Origin: Amyelois transitella
Taxonomy: Eukaryota; Arthropoda; Insecta; Lepidoptera; Pyralidae
Length of the DNA: 64,000 nucleotides
Direction of reading: 5' to 3'
Assembly: GCF_032362555.1 (NCBI RefSeq)
Contig: NC_083531.1
Span: 124,001 to 188,000, forward strand
Shown: piece after piece, positions 11,636 through 23,140 of the stretch
Layout of the letters: each line of letters opens with the position of its first letter
Position numbering within the stretch: the first letter of the stretch is position 1
Notes under the pieces: model-generated
What the model was told of the DNA's origin: nothing
The model's input: only the letters and a program-made list of their open reading frames with translations
The model's database searches: none
Position numbers and translations under genes: made by a program

Positions 11636-12163
11636 AACATATGGTTCAATGTGTATGTTTCTTTGTACAACAACAATAATAACACATGTCTGTGTGTCGT
11701 CGACCTACCTTGTGAGACGAGTGTAAGTATCGCTTCTTACGTAAGTATTGATGAAGAAGAAGAGAGAGAGTGTTAAATAAAAAAAATAAATAAATAAATA
11801 AAAATATACAAACGCATGAACATTCAGATATATATTTCATTACCTGACTGCGTTATTAGCTAGCTAGCTAGCTAGCTAGCTAGCTCATGATGATATGTAT
11901 AATATAACGTAACGTAATAGTGAGTAGGGAAAGAAAAAAAAGTAAATAAATAAAAATAGGTAGACATTGTCCGTTAGTTCGTTCGTTCACATCCCCACCA
12001 CTCGATGTTGGTAACTTCGTTCATTGTACGATAAAGATCAACGCACGGGTGTATATAATAAAAGCATACCCCGTCCGCGTACGCTCATTTTAACGTCGTC
12101 GTCCGTTGTCACAACAACGTTTGTTTGTTTGTTTACTAACTGTACCAATTCAATCTTCGAAAA

Positions 12164-12561
<398 letters not shown>

Positions 12562-12776
12562 GTTGTCCACTTTCGTTCGTTCGTTCCTCTATTTTGTTGT
12601 TGTTTTTATTGTATGTATTTTGTATTGTATGTGCACACGCACACACACACACACATATACGTACTTGCTCAACAACAATCCGAGGCCCGATATGGATGGA
12701 TGGATGGATGGATGGATGGACTCTTACGTGGTCGCCGGGTGCGTCGACTTGCTAACTCGGAATGAAAAGACAAAAA

Positions 12777-12792
12777 GGCCCTTTTCAGGGCC
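12777..12792 (+). terminator. Histone stem-loop, H2A unit 2
   Basis: Intact hairpin behind the broken H2A, same as at 6259-6274. Confidence 0.95.
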
Positions 12793-13087
12793 ACAATATG
12801 ATTCTTATGCGTTAAAAACAGTTTCACTTTTGATAAACCAAAGTCAACAAAGCTAATCATTCTAAAACACAACGTACGATTCACTTACTTACTCAGTTGC
12901 TGGCTCAGCAAGAATAAATAAACGGGCTTTACACGAGTCTGCCTGTCAAAAATACTTTGTCAAGTCTTATCTACCTCTACCTAGTTCGCTACCTACCTAT
13001 TACATATTATGCAAACCTAACCTAACCTAACGTAACAAGGGATAACCTAAACTAGGTATCACCTACCTACCTACCTACCTACCTACC

Positions 13088-13126
<39 letters not shown>

Positions 13127-13407
13127 TACCTCCTTTTTTTTTTTTTACCTATCTTTATCTCACTTTCTTTGCACTATTGGCGGAGGGGAGGGGAAGGGAG
13201 AGGGGGGAGGGGAATGATTCGAGGCGTGCCCGACGCGACTACGCCGACTTTCCTATTGGCCGATATACGCTGTGACCATTACACTGTTTGACTGCAGACG
13301 ACGGACATATATTAAAAATTTATCAAAAATTCGGGCACCACACGAGACATCTCGGTTTCTAGATCTCGCGCTAGTGACGTTACGCACGCATTTTATAACA
13401 AAGAAAA

Positions 13408-13782
13408 ATGCCGCCCAAGACCAGTGGCAAGGCCGCCAAGAAATCTGGCAAAGCCCAGAAGAACATCTCCAAGACTGACAAAAAGAAGAAGAAGCACAAG
13501 AGGAAGGAGAGCTACGCCATCTACATTTACAAAGTGCTGAAGCAGGTGCACCCGGACACCGGTATATCCAGCAAGGCGATGTCCATCATGAACTCGTTCG
13601 TGAACGACATCTTCGAGCGAATCGCCGCCGAGGCTTCCCGCCTGGCCCACTACAACAAGAGGTCAACGATCACATCGAGGGAGGTGCAGACTTCCGTGAG
13701 GCTTCTCCTGCCCGGTGAGCTCGCCAAGCACGCCGTCAGTGAAGGCACCAAGGCGGTCACCAAGTACACCAGCTCCAAGTAG
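13408..13782 (+). CDS. H2B: Histone H2B, unit 2
   Basis: 124-codon H2B identical to unit 1; TATATTAAAAA at 13308-13318, hairpin at 14000-14015. The poly(T) tract upstream is longer than in unit 1. Confidence 0.98.
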   Translation: MPPKTSGKAAKKSGKAQKNISKTDKKKKKHKRKESYAIYIYKVLKQVHPDTGISSKAMSIMNSFVNDIFERIAAEASRLAHYNKRSTITSREVQTSVRLLLPGELAKHAVSEGTKAVTKYTSSK

Positions 13783-13999
13783 ATGATTTATATATAGTGT
13801 GTGTGTGTGTTTGCTAACGTGTGTCCGTCGAAGTGTTTTGTTTTGTTTGCTCCTACACATCACCTACCCCTTCACGGTTGGGTCAGGTAGTGGATGGGAT
13901 CGGACGGGCGAAATATTTGAATGGATGCAGAATGGCAGCACAGCATATACGCACGCACGCGCGCACGCACACGCGTGTATAATATACCTACATCCAAAA

Positions 14000-14015
14000 G
14001 GCCCTTTTCAGGGCC
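14000..14015 (+). terminator. Histone stem-loop, H2B unit 2
   Basis: Same hairpin as at 7480-7495. Confidence 0.95.
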
Positions 14016-14482
14016 ATAACATTTGTCATAATTCACTGAATGTTTCTTCTCGACTTAATACGTCGTACCAACCTCAGACTTATAATTCGGAGTAATAATA
14101 ATAAAAGTAAAAAACACGCATGATATCATGATCGAACAACAAATGTTTGTTGTTATACACAAAAAAAATATATATATACGCAAATATTACAATTGTTCGC
14201 TGTGTCTACCCCGCAAAGGAAAATATTATTATTCTAAATAATACTACATATTTCGTAAAATACTACACGCGCACGACAGAGAGAGAGGGAGACAGGAGAG
14301 GGGGGGGGGGGGGGGGGGGGGGCGTTCACCATATTACCATTCGGTAGTATACTACCAGTCGATGCTACGTGTTCGTATAAAACGCGCTAGAATCTGTTAA
14401 TTCGGATCACTTCAGTTCGGTCGGTACCCGCGTGCGGTCGTGTGTACGTACTTGGTGTGTTTTGTAATCGTTCTTCCGTTGA

Positions 14483-14914
<432 letters not shown>

Positions 14915-15041
14915 GCGTGTAGAGGAGTCTGGTGGTGATTCCCGTTGTTGTGTGTCCGATCTCGTCATGTTCATGACCATTACATGATCATGATCGCAAC
15001 GTGACACTAGAACTGGAACGTCGCCGCTCGCATTTACAAAC

Positions 15042-15057
15042 GGCCCTTTTCAGGGCC
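15042..15057 (+). terminator. Histone stem-loop, H3 unit 3
   Basis: Same hairpin as at 2024-2039. Confidence 0.95.
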
Positions 15058-15208
15058 ACACACGATTCAAACTGATACATGTTTCTTGGTACGATGAGTT
15101 AGTTCCCACCACCACCACCACCTACCTGCGTAATTAATGAACACATATATTATTATCATGTAACTACTTCCTTACCACCACATACACGCAGCAACATATT
15201 GTTATGTA

Positions 15209-15239
<31 letters not shown>

Positions 15240-15505
15240 CATACAAAATCTTTATAATACCTAACCTACTGTTGCGACTGCGAATGAAAGCTAGTATGGA
15301 ATAATAATAATGTGCGTGTACGTATTTATTTATTATTATTTTTTTTTTTTTTTTGTTTTTCTTTTTATTTAATATTCTCGTATATTATTATTAATATTTT
15401 TTTTTTTTTTTTTTTTTATTAACGCGCGCTCGTTCTTCTATTGGTTGGCCGTTGAGGGGCCCCCCTCGCCTCCCCACCCCTACCCCCTCCTTCGCGTTGC
15501 TAGTG

Positions 15506-15540
15506 TATATAAAAGTAGAAAATCAAACCTGAAAATTTAC
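15506..15540 (+). promoter_or_regulatory. H4 promoter now facing LINE-A
   Basis: TATATAAAA at 15506-15514 is intact, but the H4 gene it served is now 6 kb away. Transcription set by this box would begin at or within a few bases of the first LINE base (15541). The TSD copy is at 15530-15540. Confidence 0.75.
15530..15540 (+). repeat. Left target-site duplication of LINE-A
   Basis: TGAAAATTTAC, matching 21476-21486 and present once in uninterrupted H4 promoters (for example 2512-2522). Confidence 0.93.
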
Positions 15541-15723
15541 GGGATTCGCCAGTCGCTTCGAGGAAATTTCTACGAGTACGAGCCGATTCTGTTTCCGCGA
15601 TTGGGGAAGACGTAGCCACGCCCCCCCAACACCCCGCAAACAATATTTGCGTAGGAGAGGATAGCTCCCGGCGGAAACCCCTGCCAGGACTTCGGGACTG
15701 ATTTGCTCGCATCCCCCTAGTAG

Positions 15724-15751
15724 CCGGCCTCCCACCAGCGGGTCTCACCGG
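15724..15751 (+). other. Conserved 28-base block in LINE-A 5'UTR
   Basis: Begins CCGGCCTCCC and ends TCTCACCGG. It is identical to 34678-34705 in LINE-B, although the surrounding 5'UTRs are otherwise hard to align. A regulatory or RNA-structure role is inferred. Confidence 0.65.
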
Positions 15752-15825
15752 TGAAAAGGGGTTGGGTAGTCGGCCCCGTTGTTCCTTCGGCTGCTCGGGA
15801 GCGACTCCACTCCCGCGCGTCGTCC

Positions 15826-15844
15826 GGGCTCCGAAATGGAGCCC
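15826..15844 (+). other. Hairpin enclosing the LINE-A ORF1 start codon
   Basis: GGGCTCC-GAAAT-GGAGCCC. The ATG (15836-15838) straddles loop and stem. The same 19 bases surround the ORF1 start of LINE-B (34780-34798). Confidence 0.7.
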
Positions 15845-18601
15845 CCCCCCCGGGAAGGGGTAGGTGCGGGTCCCCCGCACCCCTCCCCCGACATCGCCTT
15901 GCATACGCCACCAGCGGCGTATGCTACGCCGACGGGCGTCTTTCCTGCGCCCGCCGCCGCCGCCCGCGCCGCTGCTGACACTGCAATTGTAACCGCCGCC
16001 GCCGCAACGCAAGCCAGCGCCGCGACGACGACGACCGCAGCGACACTTGATGCAACTGCCGCCGTCGCCGCCGCCGTCACTGAAAGCCGCACTTTTGTGG
16101 CAAATGCCGCTGACGCCGTCACCTACTTTGCCGCCGCCGCCGCCGCCACCCACGCCGCCACCGCCACCGCCGCCGCCGCCGTCGCCACCTCCGCCACCCC
16201 AGCCGCCGCCGCTCCTGCCTCTGCAGCCGTCTCCGCGGCAGTCAAATCCGCCGCTGCCGCCACCGCCGCCCTCGCCGCCGCATCCCTACCCGCGCCCCTT
16301 GCGAATCTGTCCCCTAAAGGATGGATGAGAAGGGACGCGGAGGTACTCGTCCGCTTAGTGCACGGCGACTGGCTGTCGCCGGGGATGGCGCAATGGATGG
16401 CGATCTACCTCCGCCTGAAGGAAAACGAGGTGCGGGGGGTCGCCCCATCGGTGGATGATCTCGCGGCCTTAGATATCGCAAGACGGGGGATGATCACCCT
16501 CCCCCCGGTCGACATGGAAACTCCAAGGAGGCAGGTGATTTCCTCCCTCCTGAAGCGGGCAAGGAGCCCCACGGGCGACGCTCCTGAAACGCCGAAGAAG
16601 CCCCGGGCCCTCGACATGCGGGAGGGCGAGGAGGAGTCCTGTTCGACAGCCGAACCCTCTTCATCCGGGTCGACAACGGACCTGACAGGAGCCGGCGCCC
16701 GTGACCGACCATTAAAACGCGCCGCGACGATGGCGTCGGTCCGCGGCTCGGAGGCCGCCGCCGCCGCCGCCGCCGCCGCTGACGCCGCCGCTATGAAGCC
16801 TCCGCCGGCCGGGAAGTCCGCGATCCCGAGGTGGCAATCCCGGGACCCGCGCCGCGCACCGGCGGGGGCGGCATCCAGCCGAGCGCCCGCCCAGGCGTCC
16901 GCCCAGACTTCCGCCCTTGCGCCTGCCCAGACGTCCACACATCCGCACACTCAAGCGGCCGCCCATGCAGCTGACCGCCCGCCCGCCCAGGAACCTGCCC
17001 GCCCGCTCAACCAAGCGGCCGCCCATGCAGTGGACCGCCCGCCCGCCCAAGAACCTGCCCGCCCGCCCAATCAAGCGCCCGCCCTGGCAGCCGCCCGCCC
17101 GCCCAAGCAAGCGCCCGCCCTAGCGGCCGCCCGCCCGCCCAAGCAGGCGCCCGCCCTAGCGGCCGCCCGCCCGCCCAACCAGGCGCCCGCCCTAGCGGCC
17201 GCCCACCCGCCCAGCCAGGCGCCCGCCCTAGCGGCCGCCCGCCCGCCCGCCCAGACGTCCGCACAGGCGCCCGCCCAAGCGCCCGCCCAAGCATCCGCCC
17301 AACGCGCGCCGCCCTCGCTGGCCGCTCCCGCGGTATCATTCGCCCGGGTAGCGGCTAGCGCCGGAGCCCCCTTGCCTCAACGGAAGGGGGCACAACGGGG
17401 AGCAGTGCCTCGCGCCCCGCCCACCACTTCAACACCTGCCGCCTCCAGTTCGACCACAGCTGTGGCCTCCTCTGGAACCGCAGCCCTCGCAGCCACCGCC
17501 ACCGCCGCCGCCGCCGCCGCTGCCGCCTCAGCCGCCCCGCCGACGGCACAAGCGCCCCGGGAGCCGCGCTACCCAAGGATCTGTGTGGACCACCTGCCCA
17601 ACTGGGTGGTCCATTTCAGGGAAATTAGCCGACTGCTGGGACGCTCGCCGGCCGCCGTCGCACGCGGAAGAGGCGTGCACTTTACGCCAAAGGACGGCAA
17701 CGAATATAGGACAGTCCAGAGGTACATCAACACTCTGGATGTCCAATGGCACTCATATTCGTTGCCGTCGGACCGTCCCTTGAAGGTGGCCATCCGCGGG
17801 CTGCCGCCTGACACGGAGGAGGCCGCGCTAAAAGAAGACCTGGAGGAGAAGGGTTTCACCGTGGAAGCCATCAAAGCCATCCGGGGCAGGGGAGATCGCC
17901 CCGGATGTGTCTTCTTCGCCCTCCTGGCCAGAACACAGAACTGCCAGGAGGTATTCACGGTTAAGGAGCTCCTTCACTGGCCGACCCTGAAGGTGGAGGC
18001 GTGGAGGGGGAAGCAGGGACCCGCCCAGTGCCACAGATGTCAGTTGTTCCGACACTCGTCGGTCAACTGCCACCGAGCAACCGTCTGCGTGCGCTGTGGA
18101 GGGCCCCACAAGGCCACGGACTGCGAGCGGCCATTGGACCAGCCCGCCACCTGCGCCAATTGCGGTGGACCGCACCCGGCGAATCACTCTTCGTGCCCGG
18201 TGCTGCGGCGCGAGGCCAGAAACAGACGGGCTGGCCCGGTCGCTCGCAGCGGAACCGCCCCCACGCCTCAAAACACCACGTCCGAAGCAGCGGAGGCCTC
18301 ACTGATGGCCCCCGCCAACCCACCGACCGCCAGGGGAGCAGAGCTCCCGAAAAAGAAAAGGAAGAAGAAGAAGAAGAAGAATGCCGCCGCCGTGAGCTCT
18401 GCCCCCGTGGCGGAGGAAGAAGCGGCTGCAACCGTGCCGCCTCCCCCGGCACCTCAAACCGTTCCCGCGCCTGCCTCGGCTGCGCCGATCCCGCCGGAGC
18501 ACTTCTACGCACTGGTGCAGTCGGTGCAGCAGATGCAGGCACTACTGGCCGCCCTCGTCCCCGCGGCCCCCCTCAGAGGCGTACCCACCCCTAACCTTTA
18601 A
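15836..18601 (+). CDS. LINE-A ORF1: zinc-knuckle RNA-binding (Gag-like) protein
   Basis: 921 codons. The frame is open a little further upstream but has no ATG there, and the ATG at 15836 sits in a motif shared with LINE-B, so I start here. The N-terminal 160 or so residues are Ala/Pro-rich low complexity. A shorter folded stretch (KGWMRRDAEVLVRLVHGDWL) follows. Then comes a Pro/Ala-rich linker with five copies of a 12-residue repeat (QAPALAAARPP plus one residue, about 17070-17250). A conserved domain of the kind found before the knuckles in jockey ORF1 proteins follows (ICVDHLPNWVVHFREISRLL to RGLPPDTEEAALKEDLEEKGF). Three zinc knuckles lie at residues 732-787 with spacings C-X2-C-X4-H-X4-C, C-X2-C-X3-H-X4-C and C-X2-C-X3-H-X6-C. 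A Lys-rich run near residue 838 could be a nuclear signal. The protein presumably packages element RNA; nucleic-acid binding is known for the family. Confidence 0.9.
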   Translation: MEPPPREGVGAGPPHPSPDIALHTPPAAYATPTGVFPAPAAAARAAADTAIVTAAAATQASAATTTTAATLDATAAVAAAVTESRTFVANAADAVTYFAAAAAATHAATATAAAAVATSATPAAAAPASAAVSAAVKSAAAATAALAAASLPAPLANLSPKGWMRRDAEVLVRLVHGDWLSPGMAQWMAIYLRLKENEVRGVAPSVDDLAALDIARRGMITLPPVDMETPRRQVISSLLKRARSPTGDAPETPKKPRALDMREGEEESCSTAEPSSSGSTTDLTGAGARDRPLKRAATMASVRGSEAAAAAAAAADAAAMKPPPAGKSAIPRWQSRDPRRAPAGAASSRAPAQASAQTSALAPAQTSTHPHTQAAAHAADRPPAQEPARPLNQAAAHAVDRPPAQEPARPPNQAPALAAARPPKQAPALAAARPPKQAPALAAARPPNQAPALAAAHPPSQAPALAAARPPAQTSAQAPAQAPAQASAQRAPPSLAAPAVSFARVAASAGAPLPQRKGAQRGAVPRAPPTTSTPAASSSTTAVASSGTAALAATATAAAAAAAASAAPPTAQAPREPRYPRICVDHLPNWVVHFREISRLLGRSPAAVARGRGVHFTPKDGNEYRTVQRYINTLDVQWHSYSLPSDRPLKVAIRGLPPDTEEAALKEDLEEKGFTVEAIKAIRGRGDRPGCVFFALLARTQNCQEVFTVKELLHWPTLKVEAWRGKQGPAQCHRCQLFRHSSVNCHRATVCVRCGGPHKATDCERPLDQPATCANCGGPHPANHSSCPVLRREARNRRAGPVARSGTAPTPQNTTSEAAEASLMAPANPPTARGAELPKKKRKKKKKKNAAAVSSAPVAEEEAAATVPPPPAPQTVPAPASAAPIPPEHFYALVQSVQQMQALLAALVPAAPLRGVPTPNL

Positions 18602-18603
18602 TT

Positions 18604-21342
18604 ATGGATGGTACGCCTCTGAGGATCGTGTACTGGAACGCAGAATCGCTCCGGAGGAAGAAATACTTGCTGGCCAACTTCCTCCGGGAGCAGCACATCG
18701 ATGTTCTCCTCGTCAGCGAGACCCACCTGCGGGATGACCAAAAGTTTGGCATCCCCAATTACATTACATACCGGAAGGATGAGAAGAGCCCGGTCAGTGG
18801 ATATGCCTACCGGGGACTTGCAGTGTTGGTGAAGCGCAACATTATTCATCAGCCTATCCCCCACGTGGAGTTCCAGACAATGTACGCCCTCGGCGTGCTC
18901 ATCAGCGTCGCCGGCCGCGAGCTGCGGCTGTTTGCTGCATACATACCGCCAGGGGCCAAGCTCGACACCAACGAGCTCTGGTCCCTACTGAACACTACCA
19001 CGCCAACGCTTGTGGCTGGCGACTTTAACGCCAAGCACACAGCCTGGAACTCCACGAGGATCAACCGAAGCGGAAGAATCCTTCATCAGGCCGCTGTGGA
19101 CCACGACTTCGAGCTGTTGGGGCCGGACGAACCCACCCACACCGACACGTTGGGAGGCTCCGACACCATCGACATCGTGGCCCACAGAGGGCTGACAGCG
19201 CTGCCAACACTGCACGTCTACCCGGACCTGCCGTCAGATCACCGGCCGGTTCTTCTCATCCTCCGGGACCTTCCGGCGAGGGTCACGCTGCCGAGGAGAA
19301 CATCCAAAATAAAATGGGACCACTTCCATGACGAAATTGTGGGCGACAAGGCCAGTGTCGCCTTCAAGCGGGTCTCCACCAGCGAAGAGGTCGAGCTTGC
19401 GGCGAGTGCCATCACCCGCAGCATCCAGCACGCGCTCGACGCCGCACGGACCCCCGTGCCGGCCACCGCCAAATCCGAGCCGCTCCCGGCGCACCTCACC
19501 GCGCTGCTGGAGCGGAAGCGAAGAATGCGGAGGCTGTGGATGAGTACTCGCTGCCCAACACTCAAAGCCGACCTGAACAAGCTGGTGGAGACAATCAAGG
19601 ACAAACTAGAGGAGCACGCAGCCAGATCGTGGGAGAACCACCTCTTATCGGTAGGCGGTGATATCCCCTCCGTTCACCGCCTCTGCCGGCAGTTGTCGGG
19701 CGTGCCACAACCCGTCCGGCCGCTGCTGGCAGCCGATGGCCTCCCACGGTTCAAGGCCGAAGACAGAGCTGAGATCTTCGCCGAGCATCTGGAGCGTCAG
19801 TTCACGCCGAACCCGATCGTGGACCAGGCCCACCACGACAGCGTCGTCGAGCACCTTCGGGAGTACCTTGCGGAGCCAGTGCCGGAGCTTGAGGATGCGG
19901 TATTCTTCACTCCCGGCCAGGTCAAGAGGACCATCCTGAAGCTGAAGCCCAGGAAAGCCCCGGGCGCAGACAACGTCACGAATGAGGCGCTTCGCCACCT
20001 ACCGCCGGGATTCATCACGGCGGTGACGCGCCTCTTCAACGGCATTCTGCGCTCGGGCCACTACCCGACCATATGGAAAACCGGAAGGGTGATCCTCTTG
20101 CCCAAGCCGGGGAAGGACCTCCGCAAGCCTGAGAGCTACCGGCCCATCACGCTTCTCAGCGCCCTCTCGAAGGTGTTCGAAAAACTGCTGCTCGGCCTCA
20201 TACTGCCGCACATCACGCCGCGCGCCGAGCAGTTCGGGTTCCGGCCCGAACACTCCACGACGCTCCAGATCGCCAGACTCCTTGGCGAGATCTCAGCTGC
20301 TGCCAATCGCAAGGAGACCGTGGCTGTCGTGCTCCTCGACAACGAGAAGGCCTTCGACAGAGTATGGCACGAGGGGTTGCTGTACAAACTGTCGAAGAGC
20401 CAACTTCCCAGAAGACTGACAAGGATTGTGGCCTCCTTCCTGAACGAGCGGAAGATCAGGGTGGCGGTCGAAGACGCCGTTTCTTCGGAGAAACCCGTCA
20501 GGGCTGGCGTTCCTCAGGGTAGCTGCCTGAGCCCGGCCTGCTACGCTGCGTACACCGACGACATCCCGGTCGCCGATGGAGCCAAGCTGGCTCTATACGC
20601 CGACGACGCGGCGTACTTCGCGAAATCCATAAACGCGAAGCACGCCGCCAAGAAGCTCCAAAAGGCACTCGACGCCCTGCCAGATTGGCTCCAGAAGTGG
20701 AGACTGTCGGTGAACGTGGCGAAAACGCAGGCCATTATCTCCGGGAACGCCGCCCCACCGCCGCCGCTGAAGCTCTTCGGGAAGGACGTGGCGTGGCAGC
20801 CACACGTCACCTACCTCGGGGTCAAGATCGACCGTGGACTTCGCCTGAAGACCCACGTCGATTCAGTGGTGCAAACTGTGAAGATGGCCAGGGGAAGACT
20901 GCGTCCAGTCCTCTCCTCCAGCCTCCCGCTGAAGACGAAGCTCGGGATCTACAAGACCTACGTTAGATCCCGCCTCACGTACGCAGCCCAGGCGTGGTAC
21001 GCCTATGTCGCGGAGACGAACAGGCAACGTCTCCGTGCGCAAGAGAACCAATGTCTCCGCGACATCGTCAGGGCCCCACGGTACGTGAGGAACGCGACGA
21101 TCCAGCGGGACCTCAAATGGGAGGGCCTGGACGCGTTCATCTCGCGTCTGGCCGGCGATATGTTCGGCAGGGCGGACAGGTCGGCGCACCCGCACCTTGT
21201 GGGTATCGCGCCACTCCACGCTCGCCCGCCGGACCGAAGACACTGGCCATCGCCGAGAGAAGCCATCTTCACAGCGAACACCACTGCAGGCGCCGCACCC
21301 GCGGCGCCCGTTGACCCCGCAGGAAGAGGAAGACCTCATTAG
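18604..21342 (+). CDS. LINE-A ORF2: APE endonuclease plus reverse transcriptase
   Basis: 912 codons, starting at an ATG two bases after the ORF1 stop (TAATTATG), in a different frame. That spacing suits stop-and-restart translation, known for Bombyx SART1. Residues 1-225 are an APE-type endonuclease: WN at 11-12, SETH at 38-41, AAY at 111-113, GDFN at 139-142 and SDH at 211-213, all catalytic-type motifs present. Residues about 440-750 are the RT: KAPGADNVTNEAL, FGFRPEHSTT, catalytic Asp579 in LLDNEKAFDRVW, GVPQGSCLSP and YADD at 665-668. No RNase H follows. It would nick the histone promoter and prime cDNA synthesis there. No stop or frameshift is seen, so the protein looks functional. Confidence 0.94.
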   Translation: MDGTPLRIVYWNAESLRRKKYLLANFLREQHIDVLLVSETHLRDDQKFGIPNYITYRKDEKSPVSGYAYRGLAVLVKRNIIHQPIPHVEFQTMYALGVLISVAGRELRLFAAYIPPGAKLDTNELWSLLNTTTPTLVAGDFNAKHTAWNSTRINRSGRILHQAAVDHDFELLGPDEPTHTDTLGGSDTIDIVAHRGLTALPTLHVYPDLPSDHRPVLLILRDLPARVTLPRRTSKIKWDHFHDEIVGDKASVAFKRVSTSEEVELAASAITRSIQHALDAARTPVPATAKSEPLPAHLTALLERKRRMRRLWMSTRCPTLKADLNKLVETIKDKLEEHAARSWENHLLSVGGDIPSVHRLCRQLSGVPQPVRPLLAADGLPRFKAEDRAEIFAEHLERQFTPNPIVDQAHHDSVVEHLREYLAEPVPELEDAVFFTPGQVKRTILKLKPRKAPGADNVTNEALRHLPPGFITAVTRLFNGILRSGHYPTIWKTGRVILLPKPGKDLRKPESYRPITLLSALSKVFEKLLLGLILPHITPRAEQFGFRPEHSTTLQIARLLGEISAAANRKETVAVVLLDNEKAFDRVWHEGLLYKLSKSQLPRRLTRIVASFLNERKIRVAVEDAVSSEKPVRAGVPQGSCLSPACYAAYTDDIPVADGAKLALYADDAAYFAKSINAKHAAKKLQKALDALPDWLQKWRLSVNVAKTQAIISGNAAPPPPLKLFGKDVAWQPHVTYLGVKIDRGLRLKTHVDSVVQTVKMARGRLRPVLSSSLPLKTKLGIYKTYVRSRLTYAAQAWYAYVAETNRQRLRAQENQCLRDIVRAPRYVRNATIQRDLKWEGLDAFISRLAGDMFGRADRSAHPHLVGIAPLHARPPDRRHWPSPREAIFTANTTAGAAPAAPVDPAGRGRPH

Positions 21343-21343
21343 T

Positions 21344-21872
<529 letters not shown>

Positions 21873-21957
21873 GGTGTGCCGTGTGCGTGTCTCGTGTTTC
21901 TCGCTCGCTCGATCTCTGCAAGCGAGTAAACAAACGAAACAAACAATTAAACAAAAA

Positions 21958-21973
21958 GGCCCTTTTCAGGGCC
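21958..21973 (+). terminator. Histone stem-loop, H4 unit 3
   Basis: Same hairpin as at 2994-3009. Confidence 0.95.
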
Positions 21974-23140
21974 GCAAAAGTATCGTTGAATTTGTTGTTG
22001 TTAAAACCGTTTCTGATGTCACTTATCGTGTCGACCGTTCATTATGCATGCAGCACACACACTTTATCTTTTTTCAACAAAACAAACACAATTTTCGCTA
22101 CACACAAACAGTTCAAATGATTTGCAATCTGTCCAGTCACTTCCAAGACGTAAAAACTTTGTTAAATTTGACTTCACACCCGACACTGGCCACCTCCTCA
22201 CGTTACTTAATATTATGATATTGTCTCCTCAGTAATCTGGATCCATCCATCCATCCATCTCCCGCCGCCGACGACACTCTATACACTGACTGACTGACTG
22301 ACTGACTGACTGACCTAATAAAAATATTGCAACTGCCACTGCCACTGCACACACCGCACATCAATTAGTAGGTAGTATGTAGACGATACTACGACGCACA
22401 TAATGCACTAGGTAGGTACCTACTCGTTACAACAACAAAAAGAAGAAAAAAAAACACTCCGCATCCCCGCATTCTTTTCTCTCGCCCGACTGCCCGACTA
22501 TTATTTATTATCATATAATAATTACACAAATATAATAATAATTACATGCTTTTACATCGAGAAAGAGACTAGACGCTCGCTCTCCGAGAGCTCGCACTTT
22601 GCGTGTTTTACCAACGTGGACTTGACAAGCTTCAAAATTGTCAAATATAATATTTATACATATTATATATTAACAAGGGTGAACAATGATATCTTAGCTT
22701 TTTACCTGGGGACACTAATTGCGTACATTATTAGGTTTTATAATGAAAAACAACTTTTGAACATGACCCGAGCTCTGGTCCGATATATTACTGTGAAAAT
22801 AAACGTCTATAACTCGGGATCACTATTCATCGGTGTGATTAAAATCACATGTGCACGTGGATAAACTCAATAATATACATTATACGTGTTCAATGTGCCT
22901 TCCGAGCGCATTATTATTATGGAAAATTAATATTTTCCGAACTTAGTTAGTGAAAAGTTGGAAGCTCTCGTATGAGAAAACGTTTCGCGGCACACCGGTT
23001 CTCGTTACGGTATTACTCGATGCGAACGAAATGTTCGCACGCGCCCGTCGACTTTAACACTGTTCATTTAACAATTCCCGTGTTTGTTTGTTGTTTGCGC
23101 GTGTGTGTATTAAGTGAAATAAATAAATATTAACAATAAT

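Noticed and set aside
15541-15640. HDV-like self-cleaving ribozyme at the LINE 5' end, as in R2
   Set aside because: I looked for a P1 partner of the first 7-8 bases within the next 100 bases in both elements and found only weak, wobble-rich pairing. No nested double-pseudoknot pattern was visible. A proper structure search could reopen this.
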